Shown here: piece by piece, positions 16,068 to 25,582 of the stretch
Position numbering within the stretch: position 1 is the first letter of the stretch
How the letters are laid out: every line of letters starts with the position of its first letter
Assembly: GCA_021775805.1 (NCBI GenBank)
Contig: JAJFHD010000011.1
Span: 118,606-182,605 of the forward strand
Length of the DNA stretch: 64,000 nt
From: Alphaproteobacteria bacterium
GTDB lineage: Bacteria; Pseudomonadota; Alphaproteobacteria; Rhizobiales; JAJFHC01
Direction of reading: 5' to 3'
Program-made: the position numbers and the translations under genes
Notes under the pieces: generated by a model
Databases searched by the model: none
The model's input: the letters and a program-made list of their open reading frames with translations, nothing else
Told to the model about the DNA's origin: nothing

Positions 16068-17084
16068 GTGTTGCACGATAAATCAATTCTCAAATCCCTG
16101 GCCGTGGCCGCCGTCGTTACAGCGTCGGCCCTCATGCCAGGCAAGGCTCTGGCTGTCGACAAAGTGACGGCTGTTCACGCCTTCCCACCCTTCCTGGTCT
16201 ACACCAAGACGTTTCTTGCCATGGTCGAGGACATCAACAAGAAGGGCAAAGGCGTCGTCGAGATCACCGTCAAGGGTGGTCCCGAAGCGATCGGAATGTT
16301 CCAGCAACCCAACGCCGTCAGTACCGGTGTTGTCGATATGGTTCACACGCCGGGCAGTTTCTATGGAGCCGAAGTGCCTGAAATCGATGCCATGGTGGCC
16401 TCAAAGTCAACGCCCATGGAAGTCCGCGCCAACGGTGGTGCGGCGATCATGGACGAAGTCCACCAGAAGCGCTTCAACGTCAAGCATCTGGGTTGGATCG
16501 ATGCCGGCGTGCATTTCCACATCTATTCGGTCAATCCGCCGAAATTCCGGGACAACGGTCTGGTTGACCTCACTGGTGTGAAACTGCGCGACAATCCGAT
16601 CTACCATGCCTTCTTCGAGGCCCTGAACGGCACAACGGCGTCGATGAAGGCGACGGAAGCATATGCTGCCCTCGAAAAGGGCACGATCGATGCCGCGGCC
16701 TGGACGTCCATCGGACTGATGCAGCTCAAGTGGGACAAGTTCCTGAAATACAGGGTCGATCCGGCCTTCTACACGACCGACCTTGGCGTCATCATGAACA
16801 AGGATTCCTGGGACGGTCTGTCGGCTGAGTCCAAGAAGGTCATTCAGGACACGATCATCGAGTGGGAACAGAAATCCTTCGATGCCCGCCAGGAAGACAT
16901 CAAGAACGATGCCGCCGAACTCCAGAAACGCGGCATGAAATTTGTCTCACCCAGCGACGAGGGTGCTGCTGCCTATCTCAAACTCGCCAACGATGCGTCG
17001 TGGGCGCGGATGAAGGGCCGTCTTGAGAAAAAGGGCGGTATGGAAAACTACGACAAACTGCGCAAGACCTATTTCAAGGAATAG
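16068..17084 (+). CDS. TRAP transporter substrate-binding protein (DctP type)
   Basis: A 338-residue periplasmic receptor with a Sec signal peptide (hydrophobic stretch about residues 9-22, cleavage near ALA-VDK). The GTG start at 16068 has AAAGGAGG at ideal spacing; a TTG follows directly. The mature part has the DctP pattern, including a central LTGVKLRDNPIYHAFFEALNG-like region that holds the conserved Arg binding the ligand carboxylate. With the two permease genes that follow it makes a complete TRAP system, so the substrate is probably an organic acid fed to the upstream pathway. Confidence 0.93.
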   Translation: MLHDKSILKSLAVAAVVTASALMPGKALAVDKVTAVHAFPPFLVYTKTFLAMVEDINKKGKGVVEITVKGGPEAIGMFQQPNAVSTGVVDMVHTPGSFYGAEVPEIDAMVASKSTPMEVRANGGAAIMDEVHQKRFNVKHLGWIDAGVHFHIYSVNPPKFRDNGLVDLTGVKLRDNPIYHAFFEALNGTTASMKATEAYAALEKGTIDAAAWTSIGLMQLKWDKFLKYRVDPAFYTTDLGVIMNKDSWDGLSAESKKVIQDTIIEWEQKSFDARQEDIKNDAAELQKRGMKFVSPSDEGAAAYLKLANDASWARMKGRLEKKGGMENYDKLRKTYFKE

Positions 17085-17129
17085 GCAAGACTGAGCCCGA
17101 GCGAACGGTAACGAAGGAAACGTCCTGAT

Positions 17130-17624
17130 ATGCGGGTGATTGATCGAGTCTGTGATGCACTGGCGGTCCTTGCGGGGATCTATCTGGTCGGCATCATGTT
17201 CGGCATCATCTTTCAGGCGACCGCCCGTTCGCTCGGGTATTCCGGTTCATCTCATGTTTTCACGTTCATTGAATTTGGACTGCTCTACATCGTCATGGCG
17301 GCCTCGCCCTGGCTGGTGCGCGAAAAGGGCCATGTCTTCATCGAGCTTCTGACAGCAGCCCTGCCGTCGTCGCTTACTGCGGGGTTCTCGAGGTTCGTAT
17401 CGCTGCTCTGCGTGGTCCTGTGCCTTCTGCTGGTCTGGTACACGGGCGAGGCAACCTACAAGTCATTCCTCAAGGGCGATGCCGACATGCGTTCGATCGA
17501 CATGCCGCGTTGGCTTCTTCTGATCAGCATGCCGATCTGTTTCGGACTTATGGCCTGCCAGTTTTCGCGTTTTGTCTTCGGACCGGAGACCCTTCACAGC
17601 GGCGAAGCCGGTGTCCATGAATAG
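17130..17624 (+). CDS. TRAP transporter small permease (DctQ type)
   Basis: A 164-residue membrane protein with four hydrophobic segments, the size and topology of DctQ subunits. The segment WLVREKGHVFIELL matches the conserved loop of this family. It lies 45 bases after the receptor gene and 42 before the large permease, with AAGGAAA upstream of the ATG. Confidence 0.9.
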   Translation: MRVIDRVCDALAVLAGIYLVGIMFGIIFQATARSLGYSGSSHVFTFIEFGLLYIVMAASPWLVREKGHVFIELLTAALPSSLTAGFSRFVSLLCVVLCLLLVWYTGEATYKSFLKGDADMRSIDMPRWLLLISMPICFGLMACQFSRFVFGPETLHSGEAGVHE

Positions 17625-17666
17625 GGACAGGGCGGCAACGCTGAAGATGCCGGAAGGGGGGCAGAG

Positions 17667-19004
17667 ATGGAGTGGTATGTAGCCCTCGGCTTTCTGCTGG
17701 GTACCGTCCTGTTCTTCATGGCATTGGGGCTGCCCGTGGCCCTCGCGTTCCTGGCGGCGAATGTGTTTGGGGCAATCTATTTCATGGGCGGGAGCGGCGA
17801 CCTGACCGTGCAGATGACGCGAGGCATATCCCAGCTTGCCCGCAATGCGATCCCGACGGTGTCGACCTTCAATCTTGTGCCGGTGCCGATGTTCCTTCTG
17901 ATGGGAGAGCTGTTTTTCCATACCAGGTTGGCCAACCGGATGTTCAGTGCGATCGAACAGCTGATGGGCAGCATCCCTGGACGACTGTCCTACGTTACGG
18001 TCGCCGGTGGCACGGCTTTCGCCACCCTGTCAGGTTCCTCCATGGGCAGCACCGCCCTTCTGGGTACCCTGATGGTGCCGGACATGACGGGACGGGGCTA
18101 CAAGAAACACATGGTTATCGGGCCGATTCTCGGTACCGGCGGGCTGGCCATGCTGATCCCGCCGTCGGCGCTTGCGGTGTTGCTGGCGACGCTCGCCAAT
18201 CTCGATGTGGGCAGATTGCTGATCGCGGGCGCCGGGCCAGGACTGCTTCTGGCGTGTTTCTACGTCGTCCTGATTTACGTTCAGTGCCGGATTGATCCCA
18301 GTGCTGCACCAAACTACGACGTGGAAAGGATTTCGCTAGGCGCACGGGCGCTGCTGTTTGTGCGCGACGTGCTTCCCATGCTTGCCATCGTGGTTGCCGT
18401 CATCGCCCTGATGCTGATCGGCTGGGCGACGCCGTCGGAATCTGCCGCTTTCGGCTGTCTTGGGGTGCTGATCGCGGCCATTGCCTACCGGTCGCTCACC
18501 TGGGACAGCATCAAGAAGTCTGTGATGGGCGCCCTGCGGGTCACAACCATGGCGCTGCTGATCATATTCGGATCGGCGACGTTTTCAGCCCTGCTTGCGT
18601 TTTCAGGCGCCAGTTCAGGGCTGATCAACTGGGCGACCGGATATGAGCTGGCGCCGATTGCCATGCTGCTTGTGATGTTCTGCATCCTTCTCGTGCTCGG
18701 CATGTTCATGGACCAGCTTTCCATGATGCTGCTGACGGTGCCGATATTCTTTCCCCTGGCGGAGACGCTCGGGTTCGATCTGATCTGGTTTGCGGTTATA
18801 ATTCTGCTGGCACTGGAGATCAGCTTTACGACGCCGCCATTCGGACTTCTGCTGTTCGTCATGAAGGGCGTGTCGCCGCCGGGGACAACCATGCGTGAAA
18901 TCTACATGGCGGCGATCCCGTTCATGGCCTGCGCGATGCTGGTTGTGGCACTGCTGATCCTGTTTCCCCAGATTGCCCTGTTCCTGCCCGGACTCGGGAA
19001 CTGA
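17667..19004 (+). CDS. TRAP transporter large permease (DctM type)
   Basis: A 445-residue polytopic protein with about twelve hydrophobic segments. Family features include SGSSMGSTALLGTLMVPDM, the IPPSALAVLLATLA segment and FTTPPFGLLLFVMKG near the C terminus. It forms the sodium-driven channel of the TRAP system with DctQ. GGAAGGGGG precedes the ATG. Confidence 0.93.
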   Translation: MEWYVALGFLLGTVLFFMALGLPVALAFLAANVFGAIYFMGGSGDLTVQMTRGISQLARNAIPTVSTFNLVPVPMFLLMGELFFHTRLANRMFSAIEQLMGSIPGRLSYVTVAGGTAFATLSGSSMGSTALLGTLMVPDMTGRGYKKHMVIGPILGTGGLAMLIPPSALAVLLATLANLDVGRLLIAGAGPGLLLACFYVVLIYVQCRIDPSAAPNYDVERISLGARALLFVRDVLPMLAIVVAVIALMLIGWATPSESAAFGCLGVLIAAIAYRSLTWDSIKKSVMGALRVTTMALLIIFGSATFSALLAFSGASSGLINWATGYELAPIAMLLVMFCILLVLGMFMDQLSMMLLTVPIFFPLAETLGFDLIWFAVIILLALEISFTTPPFGLLLFVMKGVSPPGTTMREIYMAAIPFMACAMLVVALLILFPQIALFLPGLGN

Positions 19005-19044
19005 AGGCAGACGACAATTTCAAAGGTTTTGAAGAAGGCATTCG

Positions 19045-20424
19045 ATGATGGACTACGGACGGATCGAAGGACAGATACAGGCTGAACTCACAGCGGTATT
19101 CGGAGACCGGCTGACCCTGTCGCCCGGTATTTTGGAACAGCATGGCCGTGATGAGTCCTACCATCCGGTACGCGCGCCCGACGCGGTCGCGTTTCCGCGG
19201 TCCACCGACGAGGTCGCCCAGGCGATGCGTATCTGCACCAAGCATCGTGTGCCGGTTGTCCCGTTCGGCGCCGGAACCTCGCTGGAGGGGCATATCTCCG
19301 CGGTCCATGGCGGGCTCTGCATCGACTTTGCCGAAATGAACGAAGTGCTCAGCGTCAGCGCCGAGGACATGGACGCCACAGTTCAGCCCGGCGTGCGGCG
19401 GCGCCAACTCAACGAATATCTTCGCGACACCGGACTGTTCTTCTCCGTCGACCCGGGAGCCGATGCCTCGATCGGCGGCATGGCTTCGACTAGGGCGTCC
19501 GGGACCAATGCGGTACGTTACGGCACCATGCGCGAAGTCGTGATGGGGCTGACGGTCGTGCTGGCCGACGGCCGTGTCATCGAAACCGGGGGACGCAGCC
19601 GGAAGTCGGCCGCAGGTTATGATCTCACGCGGTTGCTGGTGGGGGCTGAGGGAACGCTGGGCGTTATCACCAGCCTGACCGTCCGGTTGTTCCCGCAACC
19701 TGAGCAGATACTCTCCGCGGTGGTGACGTTTGACACCATGGGCGACGCCGTCACATCGGTGATCGAGACCATGCAGATGGGCGTCCAGGTGGCGCGCATC
19801 GAGTTCGTCGACGAAGTCCAGATCGATGCCATCAACCGGTACTCGAAACTCAACCTGGCGCTAAAGCCCACCCTGTTTCTTGAGTTTCACGGGTCAGAAA
19901 TCGTCACGCGCGAGCAGATCGGGATCGTCACGGAAATCTGCGAAGGCAATGGTGGTGGCGATTTCGAGTGGGCGTCACAGCTTGAAGACCGGAACCGGTT
20001 GTGGCGTGCGCGACACGATGCGGCCTACGCCGCCCTTGCCGTCAGGCCCGGATGCCGCGCGGTGGTGACGGACATCTGCGTACCGATTTCGCAATTGAGC
20101 GAATGCATCCTCGAAGCGCGCCGGCTGATCGATGCCTCGCCGCTCACCGGTATGAATGTCGGTCATGCGGGCGACGGCAATTTCCATTCCGTCCTGCTGG
20201 TTGACCCAAAAGACAAGAGCGAGGTCGAAACGGCAAAGAACGTCAATGCCCAACTGGTGGAATTGGCCTTGTCGAAGGGCGGGACGTGTACCGGCGAACA
20301 CGGGATTGGTCTCGGCAAGCGCGAGTTTCTGGCTCAGGAAGCAGGCGAAGGAATCGATGTCATGCGCGACATCAAGACGGCACTCGACCCGCTCGGTATT
20401 CTCAACCCCGGCAAGATCATGTGA
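19045..20424 (+). CDS. FAD-binding oxidoreductase (D-2-hydroxyacid dehydrogenase, GlcD-like)
   Basis: A 459-residue FAD-linked oxidase. The PCMH-type FAD domain is at the N terminus (FGAGTSLEGH, GADASIGGMASTRASG), and the C-terminal substrate domain has the metal- and substrate-binding MNVGHAGDGNFH and TCTGEHGIGLGK. Relatives oxidise glycolate, D-lactate or other D-2-hydroxy acids and pass electrons to quinone or a flavoprotein. It is 40 bases after the TRAP permease, so it probably oxidises the imported hydroxy acid or an intermediate. Tandem ATGs at 19045 and 19048 are possible starts. Confidence 0.9.
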   Translation: MMDYGRIEGQIQAELTAVFGDRLTLSPGILEQHGRDESYHPVRAPDAVAFPRSTDEVAQAMRICTKHRVPVVPFGAGTSLEGHISAVHGGLCIDFAEMNEVLSVSAEDMDATVQPGVRRRQLNEYLRDTGLFFSVDPGADASIGGMASTRASGTNAVRYGTMREVVMGLTVVLADGRVIETGGRSRKSAAGYDLTRLLVGAEGTLGVITSLTVRLFPQPEQILSAVVTFDTMGDAVTSVIETMQMGVQVARIEFVDEVQIDAINRYSKLNLALKPTLFLEFHGSEIVTREQIGIVTEICEGNGGGDFEWASQLEDRNRLWRARHDAAYAALAVRPGCRAVVTDICVPISQLSECILEARRLIDASPLTGMNVGHAGDGNFHSVLLVDPKDKSEVETAKNVNAQLVELALSKGGTCTGEHGIGLGKREFLAQEAGEGIDVMRDIKTALDPLGILNPGKIM

Positions 20425-20565
20425 CTGCTTTTCATTCTGTCTGTCAAAGGCGGTGTGGTCGGGCAAACAAGCAACAAAATTCCGTTCACCGGGCTTGGCC
20501 CGATGCCTATTCGCGTTTGTCCCTTGCACAACACTGGAAGTGATGAAAATCCAGATGTGAGTGGG

Positions 20566-20593
20566 TCCCGGCTCGAGCTTTGCTCGTCCGGGA
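20566..20593. repeat. Palindromic intergenic element
   Basis: A hairpin formed by TCCCGG-CGAGC and GCTCG-CCGGGA arms with a small bulge, located between two convergent genes. It shares the words TCCCGG and CTCGA with the element at 27654. No T-run follows, so it is a weak terminator at best and may belong to an interspersed repeat family. Confidence 0.4.
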
Positions 20594-20629
20594 AACGAAG
20601 GTTGTGATCGCGAATTCCGAAAGTGCCGA

Positions 20630-22051
20630 TCACTCGAAACTGTCATAGGCGGCAGGGCCATCGGACATCAGGCGGCTGAGCCGTTCAAAGCCCCGGCGAA
20701 CATCGTCGAAATCGCGCGGCACGGAAAAGCCGATCCGCACATTGTGGTAGATCTTGTCATCCTGGCCAATCCTGAATTCATCGGCACTGTCGATCAGAAT
20801 GTCACGGTCGTAGGCCGCACTTTTGAAGGTGCCGGGCAGCCAGGGGTTGGGCAGGGCCAGCCACAGGAACGGGCTGTAAGGGTGCGATGTGAAAGTCTGC
20901 TTGGCAAAGATCTCCCTTGCCAGCGCTTCGCGCCGGGCGGTCTCTGCCTTGACCTTCTCGCGCAACTCACCCGCCTCACCGCTGAGCACCAGGCGTGAGG
21001 CGAGTTCGGCCAGAACGTAGGGCAGGCCGCCGGTCATCATCTTGTGTGCGGTGAACACCCGGTTCGTCATGTTGGGCGGACAGGCGACCCAGCCACCGCG
21101 CGCGCCGGCGCTGACCGACTTGGAAAGGCCGCCCAGGTGAAATGTCTGGTCCGGGGCCAGTTCCGCTAGACACGGCAACGGTTCATCCAGGGAAGCGCCG
21201 TAGATGTTGTCTTCGATGATCCAGACATTATGCCGGTGCGCAATGTCGATGATCTTGCGGCGGCGGTCTTCCGGCATAATCGCCAGTGTCGGGTTCTGCA
21301 GCGAGGGAATGACCACGAGGACCTTGGGGTGCTGCTGGGCACAGACCCGTTCAAAGGAATCCGGATCGATGCCATATTCGTCGATTGTCACGGGGATCGG
21401 CCGCCTGCCCATAACGGCGACACTGCGGGCGATCGAACTGTAGGTCACGTTTTCGAAGGCAATCTTGTCGCCGGTAGCGGTTATGGCGGACACAACGGCA
21501 ATCATGGCGGCGTGGACGCCAAGGGTGGGCACGACGCTTTCGGGTGACGGCGACCAGCTTCCCGATCTGAGCCAGGTACAACCGGCCTCACGCCATGACG
21601 GCTTGATCCGGCGTGTGTAGTCCGCCGCCTCGTAGGGCTGTTGCGTGAAAATGTCATTCATGAGCCGCTGCAGGACAAGTGCCTGGCCGGTTTCGGCGGC
21701 GGCCGTCGTATCCAGCCGGAGTTTGTTGGGTGTCGACTCCTGCATGAACGGGTGAAAGATCGCGGGCGGGGCTTCGTCAGGACCGGAGAACGGGGCCTCC
21801 GGCGTGCCGACATCCAGGATATAGGTGCCGCGTCCGACTTCGCCGGATACCAGCCCGCGCTGTCGTGCCAGGGCATAGGCTCTGCCGACGGTACCGATGG
21901 TAACGCCCAGATCGTAGGCGAGATCGCGCTGAGGCGGCAGTTTGTCGCCGGGTTTGAGGCGAAGAGTAGCGATGTCGGCTTCGACCGCGTCCGCGATGGC
22001 GATGTAACGCGGGAGGCGTTTCTGGGAAATCTGAGGCATCCAATTTGTCAT
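20630..22051 (-). CDS. MocR-type regulator (GntR HTH fused to aminotransferase domain)
   Basis: A 473-residue PdxR/MocR-family regulator. The N-terminal winged helix (residues 10-80; LPPQRDLAYDLGVTIGTVGRAY) is joined to a fold-type I aminotransferase domain. The PLP Lys is kept in the GGLSKSVSAG segment, so cofactor binding is likely. It is divergent from a DUF1127 gene with 93 bases between. That gap carries repeated TGACAAT and AGTCAAT words, suggesting autoregulation and control of the small gene. The effector is unknown. Confidence 0.9.
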   Translation of the reverse strand: MTNWMPQISQKRLPRYIAIADAVEADIATLRLKPGDKLPPQRDLAYDLGVTIGTVGRAYALARQRGLVSGEVGRGTYILDVGTPEAPFSGPDEAPPAIFHPFMQESTPNKLRLDTTAAAETGQALVLQRLMNDIFTQQPYEAADYTRRIKPSWREAGCTWLRSGSWSPSPESVVPTLGVHAAMIAVVSAITATGDKIAFENVTYSSIARSVAVMGRRPIPVTIDEYGIDPDSFERVCAQQHPKVLVVIPSLQNPTLAIMPEDRRRKIIDIAHRHNVWIIEDNIYGASLDEPLPCLAELAPDQTFHLGGLSKSVSAGARGGWVACPPNMTNRVFTAHKMMTGGLPYVLAELASRLVLSGEAGELREKVKAETARREALAREIFAKQTFTSHPYSPFLWLALPNPWLPGTFKSAAYDRDILIDSADEFRIGQDDKIYHNVRIGFSVPRDFDDVRRGFERLSRLMSDGPAAYDSFE

Positions 22052-22053
22052 GG

Positions 22054-22123
22054 TGACAATGTTATCCTTGATTCATTGATTGTGTCAATTCATATAGTCA
22101 ATCGTCTAGTCAATGATGACAAT
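22054..22123. promoter_or_regulatory. Divergent regulatory region with repeated (T/A)G(A/T)CAAT words
   Basis: Between the MocR and DUF1127 starts lie TGACAAT (22054 and 22117), TGTCAAT (22083) and AGTCAAT (22096 and 22108). The two AGTCAAT copies are 12 bases apart and the TGTCAAT copy 13 further on. MocR proteins commonly bind directly repeated half-sites, so these are candidate operators. Confidence 0.5.
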
Positions 22124-22144
22124 TTGAATGCAGGAGACGCTACA

Positions 22145-22387
22145 ATGAATACAATCAGAACGCAAATCCCGTCGACGGGACCATCGTACAATGCAAGTTC
22201 CCCGGTATTTGCCACGATTGCATCGATTGTCACACTTGTGGTGGCCTTCGGGCACAAATTGATGGGCCTAGCCGACAAACAACGCAGCCGTCGTGCGCTC
22301 TTGCGCCTGACCGACCAGCAGCTTGCCGATATCGGCATCAATCGGTTCCAAGCGGAACGGGAATCATCCCAGCCCTTCTGGAGGTAG
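22145..22387 (+). CDS. DUF1127 domain-containing small protein
   Basis: An 80-residue protein. The C-terminal part (about residues 48-73; RRALLRLTDQQLADIGINR) is the DUF1127 motif, an Arg-rich helical segment. Small alphaproteobacterial DUF1127 proteins have been linked to phosphate and carbon balance and to RNA binding. Residues 20-40 are hydrophobic. The ATG at 22145 has GGAG nine bases upstream; longer frames through this gene start inside the regulator. A strong terminator follows at 22446. Confidence 0.82.
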   Translation: MNTIRTQIPSTGPSYNASSPVFATIASIVTLVVAFGHKLMGLADKQRSRRALLRLTDQQLADIGINRFQAERESSQPFWR

Positions 22388-22445
22388 CTCACAAGAGTGC
22401 CGTGCCCGATTGCAGCATGGCCACCAGCTTCAAGTCCCTCACCTT

Positions 22446-22479
22446 CCCCGCCGGCGTCCCACCGGCGGGGTCTTTTTTT
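22446..22479 (+). terminator. Rho-independent terminator after DUF1127 gene
   Basis: A perfect nine-base-pair stem (CCCCGCCGG / CCGGCGGGG) with a seven-base loop is followed by TC and seven T residues. It ends the short DUF1127 transcript. Confidence 0.9.
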
Positions 22480-22604
22480 GTCACAACGTGTCGCCGTTGC
22501 CCAAGCCGGGCGCGGATTTTTGTGAGAATTGAGGACAATCGAATTGATATTCGGTTGAGGCGTGCGCAGAGTGTGGCGCGGGAGTTCAAGGGGAGAGGTT
22601 TTGA

Positions 22605-23501
22605 ATGGCAACGTTGAAGGAAAAACTTGCGCGCGGCGATTTCGTGGTGACGGCGGAGATCACGCCGCCCCTGTCGGCTTCGGCGGACGTGCTGCTGGCA
22701 CGCGCGGAACCTTTGAAGGGTCTGGCCGATGCCGTCAATGTGACCGACGCGCCCAGTGCCAAGGCGACCATGGCCAGCCAGGCGTCAGCAGCCATCCTGG
22801 CGGCAAACGGTATCGAGCCTGTTCTGCAGTTCACCTGCCGGGACAGAAACCGGATTGCCCTTGCCGGCGACCTTCTGGGGGCGGCCGCCCAGGGCATCCA
22901 GAACCTGCTGATCCTGCACGGCGACGATCCCAAGGGCGGCGACATGCCGGACGCCAAACCGGTCTACGAGCTTGATTCACGCGGGCTCATGACCCTGGCC
23001 CGCGACATGGGCGAAAAGGGGACCCTGCCGTCAGGGCGCGAAATCAAGCCAGCGCCGGATTTTTTCATCGCCTGCGCGGATGCGCCGATGGACCCGGCCG
23101 ATGACTGGGAACCCAAGGGGCTTGCGGGCAAGATCGACGCCGGCGCCCAGTTCGCCCAGACCCAGTTCTGCTATGATCTGGGTATTGCCGAACGCTATTT
23201 TGCCCGTCTTCGGGAGCACGGCATAACAGATCGGATCAAGTTCATTGTCGGTATAGGTCCGCTGCTGTCGGCAAAGCAGGCCCGTTTCATGGATGAGAAT
23301 CTTTTCGGTGTAACGGTGCCGGCGCACATTCTCGACAGACTCGACAAGGCCGACGACCAGAAGGCCGAAGGCCGGGCGATCTGTGTCGAGCTGATCAAGG
23401 GCCTGAAAGAGATCGATGGAGTTTCAGGGGTTCACATCATGGCGCCGATGCAGTCGGCCACAGCGATTGCCGAGACAATCGAAATGACGGGCCTGAAGTA
23501 A
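22605..23501 (+). CDS. metF: Methylenetetrahydrofolate reductase family protein
   Basis: A 298-residue TIM-barrel protein of the MetF family. It has the early VVTAEITPP strand, the QFTCRDRNRIAL segment (the family's T-C-R-D-x-N folate and flavin region), and the ADFAQTQ-like stretch GAQFAQTQFCYD. The enzyme interconverts 5,10-methylene- and 5-methyl-tetrahydrofolate. A second, longer homologue lies convergent at 23671-24696. Presence of two MetF-like genes beside a demethylase suggests handling of methyl groups released by that enzyme. Which copy serves methionine synthesis cannot be told from sequence. Confidence 0.85.
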   Translation: MATLKEKLARGDFVVTAEITPPLSASADVLLARAEPLKGLADAVNVTDAPSAKATMASQASAAILAANGIEPVLQFTCRDRNRIALAGDLLGAAAQGIQNLLILHGDDPKGGDMPDAKPVYELDSRGLMTLARDMGEKGTLPSGREIKPAPDFFIACADAPMDPADDWEPKGLAGKIDAGAQFAQTQFCYDLGIAERYFARLREHGITDRIKFIVGIGPLLSAKQARFMDENLFGVTVPAHILDRLDKADDQKAEGRAICVELIKGLKEIDGVSGVHIMAPMQSATAIAETIEMTGLK

Positions 23502-23670
23502 GCAGACAAAATTCACAAATTTTGCTGCCGTCGCGCACGGACGCGTGGACCTGCCCCGAAGTCTCGTTTGATCGCCGCGGGCACGCGCGTGCGTCGGATC
23601 ACGCGTCGCTTGTCCGGAATAAAGTTCCTTTGGCTGAGCCTGGCCGATCAAGCCGTCAGCCGGGATGATA

Positions 23671-24696
23671 TCATCGGGATATCGCCGATTCCCGGGTCGC
23701 GGGGTCTGTTTCGATCGCTCGCCCGGCAAGGATCTTTGTGTCCTCGATGATCTCGCCGACCAGATGCTCGCGCCGGTAGGCCATGATGTGGACGCCGGCA
23801 ACGCCTTCGATTTCCCTGATCTGCTCGATCAGGTCGACGCAGAGTTTTTTACCCTCGAGGCCCGGCTTTTCAGCGCGCTCCATGCGGTCGATGATATCGT
23901 CGGGAATGTGGATGCCGGGCACGTTGGCGCGCATCCAGCGGGCGGCCTTGGCCGATGCCAAGGGACCGACGCCCGGCAGGATAAAGACCTTTTCGTGAAG
24001 ACCCAGATCACGTACGCGTTTCATGAACTCGCGAAACACCTCGATGTTGTAGACATAGTTGGTCTGGATGAAGTCGGCGCCGGCGGCGACCTTCTTGGCT
24101 ACGCGATCTGCGCGGAACTGCAGGGGCGGGATGCACGGGTTGGCCGCCGCTCCCAGAAATATGTTGGGCGGTGTCGAGAGCTTTCGGCCCGACAGGAACG
24201 TGCCGTCGTCGCGCATGGTCTTCAGGGTGCGGAGCAGGGACACGGCATCAAAATCGAATACCGGCTTGGCACCCGGCTGGTCGCCGACCGCAACACCGTC
24301 GCCGGTCAGGCACAGCACATTGCCGACGCCCATCGATGCGCCGCCAAGGACGTCGCCCTGGATGGCGATGCGGTTACGGTCCCGGCACGAGATCTGCAGG
24401 ACGGTTCCCAGGCCATAGCGCGACAGAATCGAACAGATGCCCATGGACGACATGTGGCAGTTGGCGCCAGAGGCGTCGGTTGCGTTGATGGCGTCGGTGA
24501 CGTCCTTCAGGGGTTCGGCGGCGGCGAGCACGTCACGGGGGTCGGCGGAGTCCGGCGGGTTGAGTTCAGCGGTCACCGCGAACCAGCCCTTGCGCAACGT
24601 GCGTTCCAGGATCGATGCCGACTTGTGGCCCTCGGGCGGCGTTGGTAACGGCATCTCGATGGGATCGTAGGGATCGAGATCATGAAGCTTGATCAT
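23671..24696 (-). CDS. Methylenetetrahydrofolate reductase-like protein (second MetF homologue)
   Basis: A 341-residue MetF-family protein, convergent with and clearly homologous to the 22605 gene (AVTAELNPP, QISCRDRNRIAIQGD, GADFIQTNYVYN). Its longer N terminus and the overlapping partner gene (ATGA at 24693-24696) encoding a Cys-rich MTHFR C-terminal-like protein match the MetF-MetV arrangement of acetogens and some aerobic methyl-using bacteria. It probably acts in 5,10-methylene-tetrahydrofolate reduction or the reverse oxidation of methyl-tetrahydrofolate. Confidence 0.85.
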   Translation of the reverse strand: MIKLHDLDPYDPIEMPLPTPPEGHKSASILERTLRKGWFAVTAELNPPDSADPRDVLAAAEPLKDVTDAINATDASGANCHMSSMGICSILSRYGLGTVLQISCRDRNRIAIQGDVLGGASMGVGNVLCLTGDGVAVGDQPGAKPVFDFDAVSLLRTLKTMRDDGTFLSGRKLSTPPNIFLGAAANPCIPPLQFRADRVAKKVAAGADFIQTNYVYNIEVFREFMKRVRDLGLHEKVFILPGVGPLASAKAARWMRANVPGIHIPDDIIDRMERAEKPGLEGKKLCVDLIEQIREIEGVAGVHIMAYRREHLVGEIIEDTKILAGRAIETDPATRESAISR

Positions 24697-25331
24697 TTTG
24701 CCTGCTCCCCGTCTTCGGTGGCGGTGAATTTTGACGAGCGCTCTCCAACCACATGATCGGCAAGCGCCGCGCTGGGCTCTTCCGCGATCGGGGCGGCGGT
24801 CGGTTCGATGCCGCGGGCCTTTGAGAAGGCTCTTGCCAGAGCAAACCGCGATTTCTCGCCGGACTGCTTCATCTGGCGTTTTTCAGCGGCTATTTCTCGA
24901 GCGACCCTGAGCCAGCTGGATGAGCCTTCGATCGACCGGTCCACGGGGGGTTGCACCACCGCAATGCGGTCGAGGCCGTCTTTCATGCGCGTCGCACCAT
25001 CCCAGGCTTCGACCCAGGCGCATCGCATCCAGGGTTTGACCTCGCAATTGCCATCTTCACGAACACCGCCGCACGGACCGTTGCGCAGATTCTTCGGGCA
25101 GTTCATGGGACATGACATGCCGGTGGACGACAGCACGCACTGGCCGCACATCTTGCAGTCGAAGAGCAGGCCCTTGACACCGCTCTCGACCACCGACATC
25201 GGCTTTTCCAGTCGCTCGTAACCGATCTTCTGAAAGACCGGGTCCATGGCAACCATGCTTGCCTCGAAAACCTGATAGATCTTCTGGAAAGCACGGGAGT
25301 GCCGGACGGCAAACAGTCGCAAGGCATACAT
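24693..25331 (-). CDS. MTHFR C-terminal (MetV-like) Cys-rich protein
   Basis: A 212-residue protein with a conserved Cys cluster at about residues 59-91 (CKMCGQC, then CPMNCPK, then GPCGG and a further Cys), the signature of the methylenetetrahydrofolate reductase C-terminal domain that binds zinc or an iron-sulfur cluster. In acetogens the separate MetV subunit partners MetF. The tail (about 150-212) is low-complexity and charged. It overlaps the metF-like gene by four bases and starts opposite the demethylase gene, with about 250 bases of divergent promoter region between. Confidence 0.85.
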   Translation of the reverse strand: MYALRLFAVRHSRAFQKIYQVFEASMVAMDPVFQKIGYERLEKPMSVVESGVKGLLFDCKMCGQCVLSSTGMSCPMNCPKNLRNGPCGGVREDGNCEVKPWMRCAWVEAWDGATRMKDGLDRIAVVQPPVDRSIEGSSSWLRVAREIAAEKRQMKQSGEKSRFALARAFSKARGIEPTAAPIAEEPSAALADHVVGERSSKFTATEDGEQAK

Positions 25332-25582
25332 TTGTCTGGTCCATTCCAGGTCAGTGTCGCGAACGTTGCGTTCGCTAAGCCAAAACCGAAAAATCAGTCT
25401 CAGTGTTTATTGATGCAAACAAGGCCAAATCTGATGCACACAAGCGACATTTGATGAAACGGAGACGCCCTTCCTGCAGAAATAGGAAGTCTGGCGGGGG
25501 TTTGTTTTTCAGCCTATGGACAAAATCGCCGGCCGGCTTCAGAGTCGACCTGTCTTGCGGCACAGATATTTGGAGATCACCC

